Shown: positions 35,570 to 44,899, counted from the stretch's first letter. The stretch is 64,000 nucleotides of DNA from Companilactobacillus nantensis DSM 16982 (GCF_001435815.1 NZ_AZFV01000008.1:40129-104128), one strand, 5' to 3'. Notes: a model not told the origin generated them from the sequence alone. Translations and numbers: made by a program.

Positions 35570-35750
35570 CTATCCGGAAGGAACAAGAATTTAGGTCGCT
35601 GTGCAGGTGGCGTTAGGACTTTAGTCCTTACACCACGGGACGAGTTTTGAAACTCGCGTATTTTGCGAGGTTCAAAATCGAGATTCGAGACCGCCTTTTG
35701 GCTCGAATCGGTCCCCATAGCGACCTAATTTTTTTGTGCCCAGAGGCGGA
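35570..35750 (-). repeat. R1 structured repeat, copy 14 (variant)
   Basis: The closing stem ACAAGAATTTAGGTCGC pairs with GCGACCTAATTTTTTTGT with mismatches. H1 carries an insertion (GATTCGAGACCGCC...GGCTCGAATC) like copy 8, and H2 is the TTTTGAA subtype. The stretch between the closing stem and H3 is shortened compared with other copies. It lies in the gap before the opp operon. Confidence 0.85.
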
Positions 35751-35898
35751 ATTTTTTAAGACACTTCCAGTTTTCCTTTGCATTTTAGTACGTAATGTAT
35801 TATTATTTTATAAACATTAGAATTTTTCTAATTAAGGGTATTCACTTTTAATATTCATTAGTGTATTCTAAGAATAATTATTTTAGGGAGGATGAACA

Positions 35899-37536
35899 AT
35901 GAATTTCAAGAAGAAGTATTTCCTTGCATTGTTACCGATATTTCTATTTGCATTAGTTCTGAGTGGATGTGGCTCTGCAACTGAAAAAGATAGCAATGAT
36001 ACCATTTCAATCAGTTCAAGTGATGTTATCGCAACAATGGATTCATCAATGAACACTGATGTTATCGGTGCTCAAAATATTACCAACACAATGGAAGGTC
36101 TCTACCGTTACGATGGTAAAGAACTTCAACCTGCCATTGCTAAAGAAGTCGTTAAACCAACTAATAATGGTAAAACTTATACTTTCCATTTAAGAAAAAC
36201 TAAGTGGTCAAACGGTAAACCTGTAACTGCTAACGATTTCGTTTATGCATGGCGTAGAACTGTTGATCCTAAGACAGCTTCTCAATATGCCTACATTTAC
36301 ACAGGTATCAAGAATGCTGACAAGATCAACGCTGGTAAGAAGCCTGTTAATACTTTAGGTATCAAGGCTTTGGGTGATTACACACTTCAAGTTACACTAG
36401 AAGATGCGATTCCATACTTCAATACATTGATGGCTAGTTCAACTTTCTACCCTCAATACAAACCTTCAGTTGAAAAAGCTGGTAAACAATACGGTCTAAA
36501 CAGTAAAGGTATGGTCTTCAATGGACCTTTCAAACTTGTTAACTGGTCTGTTTCAAACAACAGTTGGACTGAAGTTAAGAATAATTCTTACTGGAATGCT
36601 AAAGCTGTTAAGTTAAAGAAAGTTCAATACTATGTTGTTAAGGATGCCAATACCGGTCTTAACCTTTACGACACTAACCGAATCAACCGTCTTGAAAAAC
36701 TTGGTGGTGATACATCCCGTCAAGTATCAAACTACAAGACTTTCTCACTAGATAAACAAACAGCTAACTTCTATCTCGAACTTAACCAAAAGAAATATAA
36801 ATTCTTCCAAAACGCTAAGATCAGACAAGCTATTTCAATGGCTATCAACCGTAATCAATTAACAAATAACGTTCTTGGTAAAACTGGTGGTATCGAACAT
36901 ACCCTAGTCCCAGTTGGTATGTCTTATAACCCAACAACTAAGACTGATTTCACTAAAGAAAAAGTTCTTCAAGCATCAAATAAGTACACTGAATACAATC
37001 CAACCGAAGCCAAAAAGCTTTGGGAAGAAGGTATTAAGGAAACTGGTCAAAAGAACCTAAGCTTTACACTTCTAGGTGATGATACTGACAACGCCAAGAA
37101 ACAAAATGAATATATCCAAGGGGAACTTGAAAAGAACCTACCTGGTTTGAAGATTACTTTATCAAACGTACCATTTAAGTCTCGTCTTGATAAATCATCA
37201 TCTGGTCAATTCGATATTGTTGTTACTGGTTGGAATGCCGATTATCCAGACCCTGTTACATTCTTGGATATCTTTACAACTGGTAACTCACAAAATAATG
37301 GTAAGTACTCAAATCCAGCTTACGATGCTTTAATTAACAAATCTAAGACAACAGATGCCACTGATGAAGATGCCAGATGGCAAGATCTCTTACAAGCAAC
37401 TAAGATTTTGACTGACGACCAAGGTGCTATTCCTTTGTACCAGTCATATCAAGCTAACTTAACTAGATCTAACATCAAGAATTACAGAATGACTCCAAAC
37501 GGTAGTTACAACTTAGTTACTGTTTACAAAAAATAA
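35899..37536 (+). CDS. oppA: Oligopeptide-binding lipoprotein OppA
   Basis: This 545-residue secreted lipoprotein has lipobox LSGC (Cys at about 24) and the solute-binding family 5 body: GLYRYDGKELQPAIAKE, WSNGKPVTANDFVYAWRR (about 103-120) and WNADYPDPVTFLDIF near residue 445. It should capture peptides outside the membrane for import by OppBCDF, encoded directly after it. GGGAGG precedes the ATG. The 24 bp gap to oppB has no terminator that I can see. Peptide uptake feeds amino-acid supply in proteolytic lactic acid bacteria. Confidence 0.95.
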   Translation: MNFKKKYFLALLPIFLFALVLSGCGSATEKDSNDTISISSSDVIATMDSSMNTDVIGAQNITNTMEGLYRYDGKELQPAIAKEVVKPTNNGKTYTFHLRKTKWSNGKPVTANDFVYAWRRTVDPKTASQYAYIYTGIKNADKINAGKKPVNTLGIKALGDYTLQVTLEDAIPYFNTLMASSTFYPQYKPSVEKAGKQYGLNSKGMVFNGPFKLVNWSVSNNSWTEVKNNSYWNAKAVKLKKVQYYVVKDANTGLNLYDTNRINRLEKLGGDTSRQVSNYKTFSLDKQTANFYLELNQKKYKFFQNAKIRQAISMAINRNQLTNNVLGKTGGIEHTLVPVGMSYNPTTKTDFTKEKVLQASNKYTEYNPTEAKKLWEEGIKETGQKNLSFTLLGDDTDNAKKQNEYIQGELEKNLPGLKITLSNVPFKSRLDKSSSGQFDIVVTGWNADYPDPVTFLDIFTTGNSQNNGKYSNPAYDALINKSKTTDATDEDARWQDLLQATKILTDDQGAIPLYQSYQANLTRSNIKNYRMTPNGSYNLVTVYKK

Positions 37537-37559
37537 TCATAGGTGAGGGAGATTAAATA

Positions 37560-38492
37560 ATGGCTAAATATATTCTCAAAAGAATACTTTATTTATTCTT
37601 GACCCTGTTCATCATCGCTTCGATTACATTCTTCTTAATGAAGTTACTTCCCGGTACACCGTTCTCTAACCAGAACCGTATGTCAGCGGATCAGTTGAAG
37701 ATTGTTAAGGCACAGTATGGACTGGATCAATCAGTAGGTGTTCAATACGTTCGTTATATGGTCGGTTTATTACATGGTAATTTGGGAACATCATTCCAAT
37801 TTAACAATGAACCTGTTACAGCTTTAATCGGTCAAAGACTTGCTCCATCAATGCAAATTGGTGCTCAAGCAATGGTTTTAGGTACTATCCTTGGTATCCT
37901 ACTTGGTGCCGTGGCTGCTATTCGTAAAAATACTTGGGTTGATACACTTGCAACATTTATCTCAATCCTTGGTCTATCAATTCCATCTTTCGTTTTAGCT
38001 GTTCTATTGCAGTTCTACCTAGCCTACAAATGGAAGATTTACCCAGTTGCTCTTTGGGATAACTTCCAATCAAGTATCCTACCAACATTAGCTTTAACGG
38101 CCTTGCCATTAGGTACTGTCGCCCGGTTTATGAGAACCGAGATGGTTGATGTTATGAGTAGTGATTACATTGAATTGGCCAAATCAAAGGGTAATTCAAA
38201 TTGGAAAGTCGTTACAAAACATGCCTTACGTAACTCATTGATTCCTGTTGTTACAATCATCGGCCCAATGGCCGTTTCTGTTATGACTGGTTCAATGGTT
38301 GTTGAAAATATCTTCTCGATCCCTGGTATTGGTGAACAATTCGTTAAGTCAATCACAACTAACGATTATCCAACAATCATGGGGCTTACAATCTTCTATT
38401 CATTCTTATTAATCATAGTTTACTTGATTGTCGATATCCTTTACGGACTAATCGATCCAAGAATTAGACTAGGAAACGGAGGTAAAGAATAA
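37560..38492 (+). CDS. oppB: Oligopeptide ABC transporter permease OppB
   Basis: This 310-residue permease has six helices. Its N-terminus MAKYILKRILYLFLTLFIIA is typical of OppB/DppB, and it contains the inner-membrane loop YIELAKSKGNSNWKVVTKHALRN (EAA-type motif, about 202-224). It ends overlapping the oppC start by one base (TAATG), so the two are translated in tandem. It forms the channel with OppC. Confidence 0.94.
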   Translation: MAKYILKRILYLFLTLFIIASITFFLMKLLPGTPFSNQNRMSADQLKIVKAQYGLDQSVGVQYVRYMVGLLHGNLGTSFQFNNEPVTALIGQRLAPSMQIGAQAMVLGTILGILLGAVAAIRKNTWVDTLATFISILGLSIPSFVLAVLLQFYLAYKWKIYPVALWDNFQSSILPTLALTALPLGTVARFMRTEMVDVMSSDYIELAKSKGNSNWKVVTKHALRNSLIPVVTIIGPMAVSVMTGSMVVENIFSIPGIGEQFVKSITTNDYPTIMGLTIFYSFLLIIVYLIVDILYGLIDPRIRLGNGGKE

Positions 38493-39517
38493 TGGAACAA
38501 ATTCCTCAAATTCCGAAGGAAAAATTTAAATTAGTTCACGATGAAAACAATGCTGAACAAGAAAAAATTAGTACACCTTCATTAACATACATGCAAGATG
38601 TCCGTCGTCGCTTGTTCAAAAATAAAGTTGCGGTCGTTTGTTTGACACTACTTTCATTGATTGTTTTAATCTCAATCTTTGCCCCTGTTATCGCACCACA
38701 CAATCCTAATGAACAACAAGTTACACTCTCTAACCTTCCTCCTAAGTTAGGTAACCTCAATATCCCAGGTATGAACGGTTACCAAAACATGGGTGGCAAG
38801 ATGGTCGATGCCTACAAACAAGCTGGTGCTCCTAAGGGTACATCATTTATCCTAGGTACTGACTACCTTGGACGTGACCTGCTTTCAAGAATCATCTATG
38901 GTACTCGTCTTTCCCTAGTCGTTGCCGTACTTGCTACATTAGTCGATTTATTGATTGGTGTTCCTTACGGTATCGTCTCTGGTTGGAAAGGTGGCAAAAC
39001 TGATACATTCATGCAACGTATCGTTGAAATCGTGTCATCAATCCCTAACTTGATTGTTGTTATCTTGATGATGATCGTCTTAAAACCAGGACTAACATCA
39101 ATTGTTATTGCAATTGCCATTACTGGTTGGGTTACAATGGCCCGGCTGGTCCGTGCGCAGACCTTCCAATTGAAAGAACAAGAATATATTTTAGCTGCTA
39201 GAACTTTGGGTGAACCATCAATGAAGATTGCAACTAAACACTTGATTCCTAACCTATCTTCAACAATTATTATTCAAACAATGTTTACAATTCCGAATGC
39301 CATTTTCTTCGAAGCCTTCTTAAGTTTCATTGGTATTGGTATTCCCGCACCGAACGCATCATTAGGTACACTTTTATCAGATGGTCAAAAAGCCTTCAGA
39401 TTCTTACCATATCAAATGTGGGCTCCGGCTATTATCTTGAGTATTATCATGATTGCCACTAACCTACTTGGTGATGGTCTACGTGATGCCTTTGACCCAC
39501 AATCATCTGATCATTAA
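38492..39517 (+). CDS. oppC: Oligopeptide ABC transporter permease OppC
   Basis: This 341-residue protein has the OppC/DppC layout: an N-terminal cytoplasmic extension, one helix (FKNKVAVVCLTLLSLIVLIS), an extracytoplasmic segment with FILGTDYLGRDLLSRIIYGTR (central residues LGTDYLGRD) and five further helices with an EAA loop, EYILAARTLGEPSMKIATKH. The DYLGRD motif is diagnostic for this family. It lies in the operon between oppB (overlapping) and oppD (16 bp). Confidence 0.94.
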   Translation: MEQIPQIPKEKFKLVHDENNAEQEKISTPSLTYMQDVRRRLFKNKVAVVCLTLLSLIVLISIFAPVIAPHNPNEQQVTLSNLPPKLGNLNIPGMNGYQNMGGKMVDAYKQAGAPKGTSFILGTDYLGRDLLSRIIYGTRLSLVVAVLATLVDLLIGVPYGIVSGWKGGKTDTFMQRIVEIVSSIPNLIVVILMMIVLKPGLTSIVIAIAITGWVTMARLVRAQTFQLKEQEYILAARTLGEPSMKIATKHLIPNLSSTIIIQTMFTIPNAIFFEAFLSFIGIGIPAPNASLGTLLSDGQKAFRFLPYQMWAPAIILSIIMIATNLLGDGLRDAFDPQSSDH

Positions 39518-39533
39518 CTAAGGAGAAATCGAA

Positions 39534-40580
39534 ATGGATAAAATTCTAGAAGTAAAAGATTTACATGTCGACTTTGATACCTATAACGGTACTGTCCATG
39601 CTATCCGTGGTGTTAACTTCCATTTAAACGCCGGTGAAACCTTAGCTATTGTTGGTGAATCTGGTTCAGGTAAGTCCATCACAGTTCGTTCAATCTTACA
39701 ATTATTGGCTTCAAACGCCACTATCGCTAAAGGTGAAGTCCTTTATCACGGCGATGACTTGTTACAAAAAAGTGATAAGGAAATGGATAAGATTCGTGGA
39801 AACAAAATTTCTATGATTTTCCAAGACCCTATGACTTCACTTGATCCAACTATGACAATTGGTAAACAAGTTGCGGAACCGCTTTTGATTCACAACAATG
39901 TTTCCAAAAAAGATGCTTTAAAACGTGCTGAGGAAGTTCTTCGTTTAGTTGGAATTCCTAACCCAGAAGCCAGAATGAATGACTACCCTCACCAATTCTC
40001 TGGTGGACAACGTCAACGTATCGTTATTGCGATTGCTATCGTTGATTACCCAGAAATTCTAATTGCCGATGAACCTACAACGGCGCTTGACGTTACTGTT
40101 CAGGCTCAAATCATTGATTTATTACGTGAACTTCAACAAAAAATTGGTACATCAATCATCTTCATCACCCATGACCTTGGTGTTGTTGCCGGAATTGCTG
40201 ACCGTGTTGCTGTTATGTATGCCGGTCGTTTCGTTGAATATGGTTCCGTTGAAGATGTCTTTTACAATCCTCAACATCCATATACATGGGGCTTGCTCGA
40301 TTCAATGCCTACGCTTGATACCAACGAAAATGCTCGTTTGAACTCAATTCCTGGTACTCCACCAAACTTGTTGGACCCACCAAAGGGTGACGCTTTTGCA
40401 CCACGTAATGCTTACGCTATGCAAATTGATGAAGAAGAACAACCACCATTCTTTAAAGTATCTAAAAATCACTATGCAGCTACTTGGTTGCTTCATCCAG
40501 ATGCACCAAAAGTTACACCACCAGCCGCAATTCTCAATCGCTACAAGAAATTTGAAAAGTTAGGAGGCAATGCTAAATAA
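39534..40580 (+). CDS. oppD: Oligopeptide ABC transporter ATP-binding protein OppD
   Basis: This 348-residue ATPase has Walker A GESGSGKSI, signature FSGGQRQRIVIAIAIV, Walker B ILIADEPTTALDVT and the family C-terminal oligopeptide domain (GTPPNLLDPPKGDAFAPRN). OppD energises peptide import together with OppF. The stop overlaps the oppF start (TAATG). AAGGAG precedes the ATG. Confidence 0.95.
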   Translation: MDKILEVKDLHVDFDTYNGTVHAIRGVNFHLNAGETLAIVGESGSGKSITVRSILQLLASNATIAKGEVLYHGDDLLQKSDKEMDKIRGNKISMIFQDPMTSLDPTMTIGKQVAEPLLIHNNVSKKDALKRAEEVLRLVGIPNPEARMNDYPHQFSGGQRQRIVIAIAIVDYPEILIADEPTTALDVTVQAQIIDLLRELQQKIGTSIIFITHDLGVVAGIADRVAVMYAGRFVEYGSVEDVFYNPQHPYTWGLLDSMPTLDTNENARLNSIPGTPPNLLDPPKGDAFAPRNAYAMQIDEEEQPPFFKVSKNHYAATWLLHPDAPKVTPPAAILNRYKKFEKLGGNAK

Positions 40581-41506
40581 TGGCAGATGAAAGAGAAGTA
40601 ATCGTATCCGTAAAAAATCTCAAACAATATTTCAACATTGGTAAACCTAACGAAGTAAAAGCCGTTGATGATGTTTCCTTTGATATTTACAAAGGTGAAA
40701 CTTTTGGACTCGTTGGTGAATCTGGTTCTGGTAAGAGTACTACTGGACGTAGTATTATTAGACTTTATAACCCAACTGATGGTCATATCTTCTTCAATGG
40801 CCAAGACATTAGTAAAATCAAAGCCCATGGTCCTAAGATGAAGGAATTCCGTCGTGAAATGCAGATGATTTTCCAAGATCCATATGCTTCATTGAACCCT
40901 AGAATGAAAGTTAAGGATATTATCGCCGAAGGACTTGATGTCCATGGCCTAGTTAAGAACGAACAAGAACGTGACGCTAGAGTCCGTGAATTGCTCGACA
41001 TGGTTAACTTGAACCCTGAACATATGACTCGTTACCCTTACGAGTTCTCTGGTGGTCAACGTCAACGTATCGGAATTGCCCGTGCTTTGGCAGTTGATCC
41101 TCAATTCATTATCGCCGATGAACCTATCTCAGCCCTTGATGTTTCAATTCAAGCTCAAGTCGTTAACTTGATGCAAGATATTCAAAAGAAACAAGGTTTG
41201 ACATACTTATTCATCGCCCATGACCTTTCCATGGTTAAATACATTTCTGACCGTATTGCCGTTATGTATCGTGGTAAGATCGTTGAGTTAGCCGATTCCA
41301 ATGAGATCTACAACAATCCATTGCACGCCTATACTCAAAGCCTCTTGTCAGCTATTCCAGTCCCTGATCCAGAGATTGAAAAGAAACGTACAAGAATTGA
41401 TTTTGATCACAAGAGTCCCTTCAAAGATGATCAAAGATTACAAGAAGTCCTACCTGGTCACTTCCTCTACTGCAGCAATGAGGAAGCAGCCAAATATAAG
41501 AATTAG
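40580..41506 (+). CDS. oppF: Oligopeptide ABC transporter ATP-binding protein OppF
   Basis: This 308-residue ATPase has Walker A GESGSGKST, signature FSGGQRQRIGIARALA, Walker B FIIADEPISALDVS and a short C-terminal domain ending GHFLYCSNEEAAKYKN. It is slightly shorter than OppD, as usual. It is the last gene of oppABCDF. A long hairpin (TAGAAC..GTTCTA, 41503-41540) and then R2 copy c follow, and either could end the transcript. Confidence 0.95.
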   Translation: MADEREVIVSVKNLKQYFNIGKPNEVKAVDDVSFDIYKGETFGLVGESGSGKSTTGRSIIRLYNPTDGHIFFNGQDISKIKAHGPKMKEFRREMQMIFQDPYASLNPRMKVKDIIAEGLDVHGLVKNEQERDARVRELLDMVNLNPEHMTRYPYEFSGGQRQRIGIARALAVDPQFIIADEPISALDVSIQAQVVNLMQDIQKKQGLTYLFIAHDLSMVKYISDRIAVMYRGKIVELADSNEIYNNPLHAYTQSLLSAIPVPDPEIEKKRTRIDFDHKSPFKDDQRLQEVLPGHFLYCSNEEAAKYKN

Positions 41507-41600
41507 AACGAAGCGATGCGTGCAGACATTGCCTAGTTCTAATACGTCTGACAAAAACCAAATCCAAACAACTTTAGAATTCAAAAAAATTCTTAAATAA

Positions 41601-41766
41601 GAGAGTGGAACAAAACATGTTCAGCTTTCGAGCATTAAGGCGAATAGCTCCAGTAATCCGATTTTGGATTGCTGGAGCTATTTGTTTTAAGCGGAAAAAG
41701 CTATGTTTTGTTCCACGTTTATGCAGCATGTTTGGAAACAATAATAGTTTTGTCTCAAACTCTTTT
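41601..41766. repeat. R2 dispersed palindromic repeat, copy c (inverted)
   Basis: This element matches those at 118-280 and 29992-30150 when read on the other strand. The central stem AGCTCCAGTAATCC/GGATTGCTGGAGCT has a different sequence from the other two but still pairs, with one G-T wobble. The outer arms GTGGAACAAAAC and GTTTTGTCTCAAAC are also related. It lies between oppF and a convergent small gene. Confidence 0.82.
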
Positions 41767-42024
41767 TCATGTTCTTACTTTGGATATATCAAACGTTACT
41801 GACAATGCCATTAGGAAAATCGATATTTGATAGAAATATGGTATGAAAAAAATCATCACGAAAATAACGACTAGTATTAACAAAAAATAAAGACGCTTAG
41901 ATAATTTTGGAGAATCAAAGAAACGCCCTCTTATCTTTTTCATCGTGGGAGATAAGGAAAATGCATATAGGATAATTAATCCCAGCAAACTAAAAGGTAT
42001 TCCAAAAGCATTTACACCTGGCAT
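41767..42024 (-). CDS. Hypothetical three-helix membrane protein
   Basis: This 85-residue protein begins MPGVNAFGIPFSLLGLII. AGGAGG lies 7 bases upstream, a strong argument for a real gene. Three hydrophobic segments (about 6-24, 44-60 and 62-80) surround a basic linker KKIRGRFFDSPKLSKR. I know no family. It stands alone between R2 copy c and the tautomerase gene. Confidence 0.6.
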   Translation of the reverse strand: MPGVNAFGIPFSLLGLIILYAFSLSPTMKKIRGRFFDSPKLSKRLYFLLILVVIFVMIFFIPYFYQISIFLMALSVTFDISKVRT

Positions 42025-42110
42025 ACAGTAACCTCCTATAATTCAATATTATCTTTAGCATAACAAGTGTTTGTAAAATAACATTTAATGTAACGTAAAT
42101 AATAAGTAAA

Positions 42111-42143
42111 GGACCATGTAATTAAAAATCACATGGTCCTTCG
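42111..42143 (-). terminator. Terminator of the tautomerase gene
   Basis: AAGGACCATGT pairs perfectly with ACATGGTCCTT around a loop of about 10 nt, with moderately T-rich sequence after it on the minus strand. Confidence 0.75.
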
Positions 42144-42146
42144 CTA

Positions 42147-42524
42147 TTAAGCTTTAATATAACGGTAGCCTTGAGTCTTTCCACCAAAGCCCCAATCATC
42201 TGGTGCAACGTCTTTAACGACAATATAGCTAGTCGATGTGACACCACCTAAGATATTCTTCATGCCCTCATAGGCTTGTTGAATAAACTTAGCTTTCTCA
42301 TCACGAGTATTAGTTCCAGCAGTCACTTTAATTTCAATATAGAAGGTTTTCTTATCAATATTTTTACCACCGACGAACCAATATTCCGCAAATTGAACGT
42401 CCACTGCGGCTACTTCTCGATTCTTTTTCAATTCTGTGTGAGCTAAATTAGTTAATAATGTAGCTACTGCACTAGCTGTTTCTTGAGATTTTTTATCAGC
42501 AATTCTAACATTTATATATGGCAT
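42147..42524 (-). CDS. Tautomerase-superfamily protein
   Basis: This 125-residue protein begins MPYINVRIADKKS. Pro2 follows the initiator Met, as required for the amino-terminal catalytic proline of the 4-oxalocrotonate tautomerase/MIF superfamily. The body contains the repeated beta-alpha-beta pattern and ends WGFGGKTQGYRYIKA. The substrate is unknown; many bacterial members are detoxification or aromatic catabolism enzymes. It is divergent from a LysR-type gene, with palindromes between them, so it is probably controlled by that regulator. AAGGAG is the ribosome site. Confidence 0.87.
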   Translation of the reverse strand: MPYINVRIADKKSQETASAVATLLTNLAHTELKKNREVAAVDVQFAEYWFVGGKNIDKKTFYIEIKVTAGTNTRDEKAKFIQQAYEGMKNILGGVTSTSYIVVKDVAPDDWGFGGKTQGYRYIKA

Positions 42525-42582
42525 ATTTTCTTCTCCTTTGATTACAAAACCAAGTATAAACCGGCATCATCCTGTTGAATAT

Positions 42583-42621
42583 TATCAAATAATGATATAG
42601 TTATCGTAATTAGTGATAACT
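42583..42621. promoter_or_regulatory. Paired palindromes between tautomerase and LysR genes
   Basis: TATCA-AATAA-TGATA (42583-42597) is a perfect palindrome, and AGTTATC-N9-GATAACT (42599-42621) is a second. Both carry the T-N11-A style of LysR-type regulator sites, and they lie in the divergent promoter region. They probably serve autoregulation of the LysR gene and control of the tautomerase. Confidence 0.7.
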
Positions 42622-42632
42622 GGAGAATTAAT

Positions 42633-43376
42633 ATGCAAATTAATGATTTATCAATCTACAAAGAGATTTACGAAGCTCGTTCAATCAATAAAGCTGCTCA
42701 GCAATTAGGCTATTCACAGTCAAATATTACCGTCCGTCTGAAAACATTGGAAAATGAGTTACAAACAAAACTTTTTGTTCGCAGTTACCAAGGATTAACT
42801 CCAACCCGTGCAGGCGATCTGACATATAATTATGCTCAAAACGTGCTAGAAACAACTCACCAATTCACATTGTCTCTACAACGGCAAGTTAATAACCGTA
42901 ATGTTTTGATTTCCGAGTTATTATTCAAATATTTAGTTATCGAAAAGCACACTTATCAATTAACTGACTATAATTTTGAAATCAAAAAATCGACAGCCAT
43001 TATCAATAGTGATAATAGTACTGACCAAATGGTCATAACATATGCAGACTTTCACTCACCAAAATATCGATTAGCGGAAACAAATTGGTTACGGACAGCT
43101 TTTCTTTCTAAAGATGGTAAAATTCACAAACCATTTCTAATCAATAGTGATACTAATTGTCCTTTTAGAAAGAAAACCTTGAGCCTTGTAAGTCCCGATG
43201 ACGTTATCGAAATTGATTCATGGGACAGCATTATTGATCTAGTCAGACAAGGACAAGGTACCGCCCTACTTCCACAATACTTAACAGCTAAAAGTAATCT
43301 GAAAGAAACCCAGGGATTCCAATCCATCAAGTTACCTTATCGAACATTTATTTTAGACCAAAAAGAAAAGAGCTAG
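42633..43376 (+). CDS. LysR-family transcriptional regulator, short
   Basis: This 247-residue protein has an N-terminal winged HTH (LSIYKEIYEARSINKAAQQL, GYSQSNITVRLKTLENEL, residues about 4-62) typical of LysR regulators. The effector domain is shorter than the usual 200+ residues and its first lobe is reduced, so the protein may have altered effector binding. It faces away from the tautomerase gene and two palindromes lie between. The stop overlaps the following bidirectional terminator. Confidence 0.87.
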   Translation: MQINDLSIYKEIYEARSINKAAQQLGYSQSNITVRLKTLENELQTKLFVRSYQGLTPTRAGDLTYNYAQNVLETTHQFTLSLQRQVNNRNVLISELLFKYLVIEKHTYQLTDYNFEIKKSTAIINSDNSTDQMVITYADFHSPKYRLAETNWLRTAFLSKDGKIHKPFLINSDTNCPFRKKTLSLVSPDDVIEIDSWDSIIDLVRQGQGTALLPQYLTAKSNLKETQGFQSIKLPYRTFILDQKEKS

Positions 43377-43396
43377 TCTTGCGACCAGCTCTTTTT
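43367..43396. terminator. Bidirectional terminator
   Basis: AAGAGCTAGTC pairs with GACCAGCTCTT around TTGC, flanked by A and T runs. It can end both the LysR gene and the minus-strand RNA I. Confidence 0.85.
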
Positions 43397-43560
43397 GTAT
43401 TTGTATTTTTCATAAGCTTTTCTTCCTTTTTAGTTTAAATTCTTTGTTATATATCAGGGGGGGGAGGAGATATATTGAAAAAATCTATTCGTTTTTAATT
43501 TTTAATAATCTATTTAAAGTGAAGCTGTTATAGTCATCTGAGTCACCTCTTCGTTTCTTG
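43367..43560 (-). ncRNA. Putative C-rich-loop small RNA I
   Basis: The minus strand has an AT-rich -10-like block GTTATTATATAAG (about 43578-43566) followed by CATAGTCAA, sequences also present before RNAs II and III. Downstream are AGAGGTGA and a 7-codon ORF. A hairpin ATATATC/GATATAT (43475-43449) follows, whose 13 nt loop is TCCTCCCCCCCCT, and the terminator at 43367-43396 comes last. The transcript would be about 190 nt. The -35 is not clear. C-rich loops of this kind in Gram-positive small RNAs pair with Shine-Dalgarno sequences. Confidence 0.6.
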
Positions 43561-43744
43561 ACTATGCTTATATAATAACGGGAAATTATGAAAGAAACGT
43601 TTTGAAAGTGAGAAATAAGTCGGAAGTAAATGTGAAGAAAAAACGATAACTTGCTGGGGATTATATCCCCATAAAATATTCTCATGGTTCTCACATCCCC
43701 TATCACCAAAATTTTCAATTCACAACACAGACACTCATCGAAAG

Positions 43745-43790
43745 TAGCCGTCCAAATTTCTTGCTCCTGGAGATGGCATATTTAAAACAC
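43745..43790. repeat. Probable R1 repeat remnant
   Basis: The stretch ends TCCTGGAGATGGCATA, close to the CTGGAGACGGCATA end of several R1 copies. TCGAAAGTAGCCG at its left is a weaker echo of an element interior. No closing stem remains. Confidence 0.45.
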
Positions 43791-43798
43791 TCCCAAAC

Positions 43799-43829
43799 AA
43801 AAAGTCTGCTCTTCAGCAGACTTTTTTAA
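43799..43829 (-). terminator. Terminator of small RNA II
   Basis: AAAAAGTCTGCT pairs with AGCAGACTTTTT around GAAG; it has seven GC-containing pairs and T runs. Confidence 0.9.
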
Positions 43830-44212
43830 TTTGGGATATTTACGGGGAATAAATATCTAATTGTTTTTTAGGAAATTAACTTTATATCTTTATAGGGGGG
43901 AGATACTAAAGTTTTCATTTATGTGTTTATTAAGGGGATTAAACTTTTAAAAAATAGAGTATTTATATAGGGGTTTATTTCTATTCATGTGTAAGTGAGT
44001 TATCTAAGAAAATAATAGTTTACGAGGGTCTCCAGTTTCATTCGGTCACTTCTTTCAAATAAATTCTTTTTTATATCTTTTAAGGGGGGAGATATAATTT
44101 CTAATTTTGTTTATAAGGGTTTTTCATATTTTAAGGGGGTTAATTCATGTAATTCAATTTGATGCGGGATTGTTTGTTCATCCGGTCACCTCTTTGTTCC
44201 TTTGTTATTTGA
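43799..44212 (-). ncRNA. Putative C-rich-loop small RNA II (double unit)
   Basis: The minus-strand start region GTTATTATATAACCATAGTCAAA (44230-44208 area) matches RNAs I and III. The transcript would contain TATATC/GATATA (44096-44072) with loop TCCCCCCTTAAAA, TATC/GATA (43905-43885) with loop TCCCCCCTATAAA, and GATATTTA/TAAATATC (43857-43835) with loop TTCCCCG. It ends at terminator GTCTGCT-GAAG-AGCAGAC with T5. Single-stranded CCCCTTA motifs lie between. There are two short ORFs with good ribosome sites. Length is about 410 nt, apparently two repeated units. Confidence 0.62.
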
Positions 44213-44378
44213 CTATGGTTATATAATAACGGGCAAATATGAATATCCGATTGCCAAAGTACGAAGTAATTTATAACAATCTATGAAGAATTTGTGACTC
44301 TCGAGACTAATTACCTGAATTCAAATTTAGACAAGCTTATACTTTAGGTATATTAATCATAAAGAGGGGCGTAAAATT

Positions 44379-44891
44379 ATGAAATTAACTAAAGCTCAAA
44401 AAGTCGACTTGAAGGCTGCTATTGTTGCTGGAACGGCCGCTGGTATTATCTCTGGTTTCGTTAAATTAGGTTGGGAAAATGTCTTACCTCCACGTACTCC
44501 AGAGCGTGATGCCGTTAACCCTCCACAAACTTTGATGGAACAAGCAGGGATTCCTCAAAAAATCACTCGTGGAACTTATTCATATTCAGGACACAAAATG
44601 CCTTGGGCTAGCTTTTTGATGCACTTTGGCTTTTCAACTTCTTTTGCCATTATCTATGAAGTTCTTTCAGAATATTCACCTTTCATCAGAAAGGGTTCTG
44701 GTGCCATTTTTGGTTTAGCTATTTGGGTAGCTTTCCATATTGGTATCATGCCAATGATGAAGACTGTTCCTTCAGCTAAAGATCAACCTACTGAAGAACA
44801 CATTTCTGAAGCTCTCGGTCATATCGCTTGGATGTGGACAAACGATATCGTCGGTCGTGAACTTTATCGTCGTTTGACTACACAAAAGTAG
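44379..44891 (+). CDS. YagU-family (DUF1440) membrane protein
   Basis: This 170-residue protein has an N-terminal hydrophobic helix (IVAGTAAGIISGFVKLGWE), a conserved LPPRTPERDAVNPP segment (about 36-49), central helices and a C-terminal GHIAWMWTNDIVGRELYRR. This matches the YagU/DUF1440 family of inner-membrane proteins, linked in E. coli to acid resistance. Presence next to an MFS gene, 8 bp apart, suggests co-transcription. GAGGGG precedes the ATG. Confidence 0.83.
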   Translation: MKLTKAQKVDLKAAIVAGTAAGIISGFVKLGWENVLPPRTPERDAVNPPQTLMEQAGIPQKITRGTYSYSGHKMPWASFLMHFGFSTSFAIIYEVLSEYSPFIRKGSGAIFGLAIWVAFHIGIMPMMKTVPSAKDQPTEEHISEALGHIAWMWTNDIVGRELYRRLTTQK

Positions 44892-44899
44892 GTTTTCCC

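Noticed and set aside
43485..43718. 77-codon minus-strand frame overlapping small RNA I and its start region
   Set aside because: It runs across the conserved start region and has no supported ribosome site; the RNA interpretation explains the conserved blocks better.
43890..44110. G-rich runs on the plus strand as possible G-quadruplex DNA
   Set aside because: The runs are 30-70 bp apart, too far for one quadruplex, and they coincide with C-rich hairpin loops on the opposite strand.
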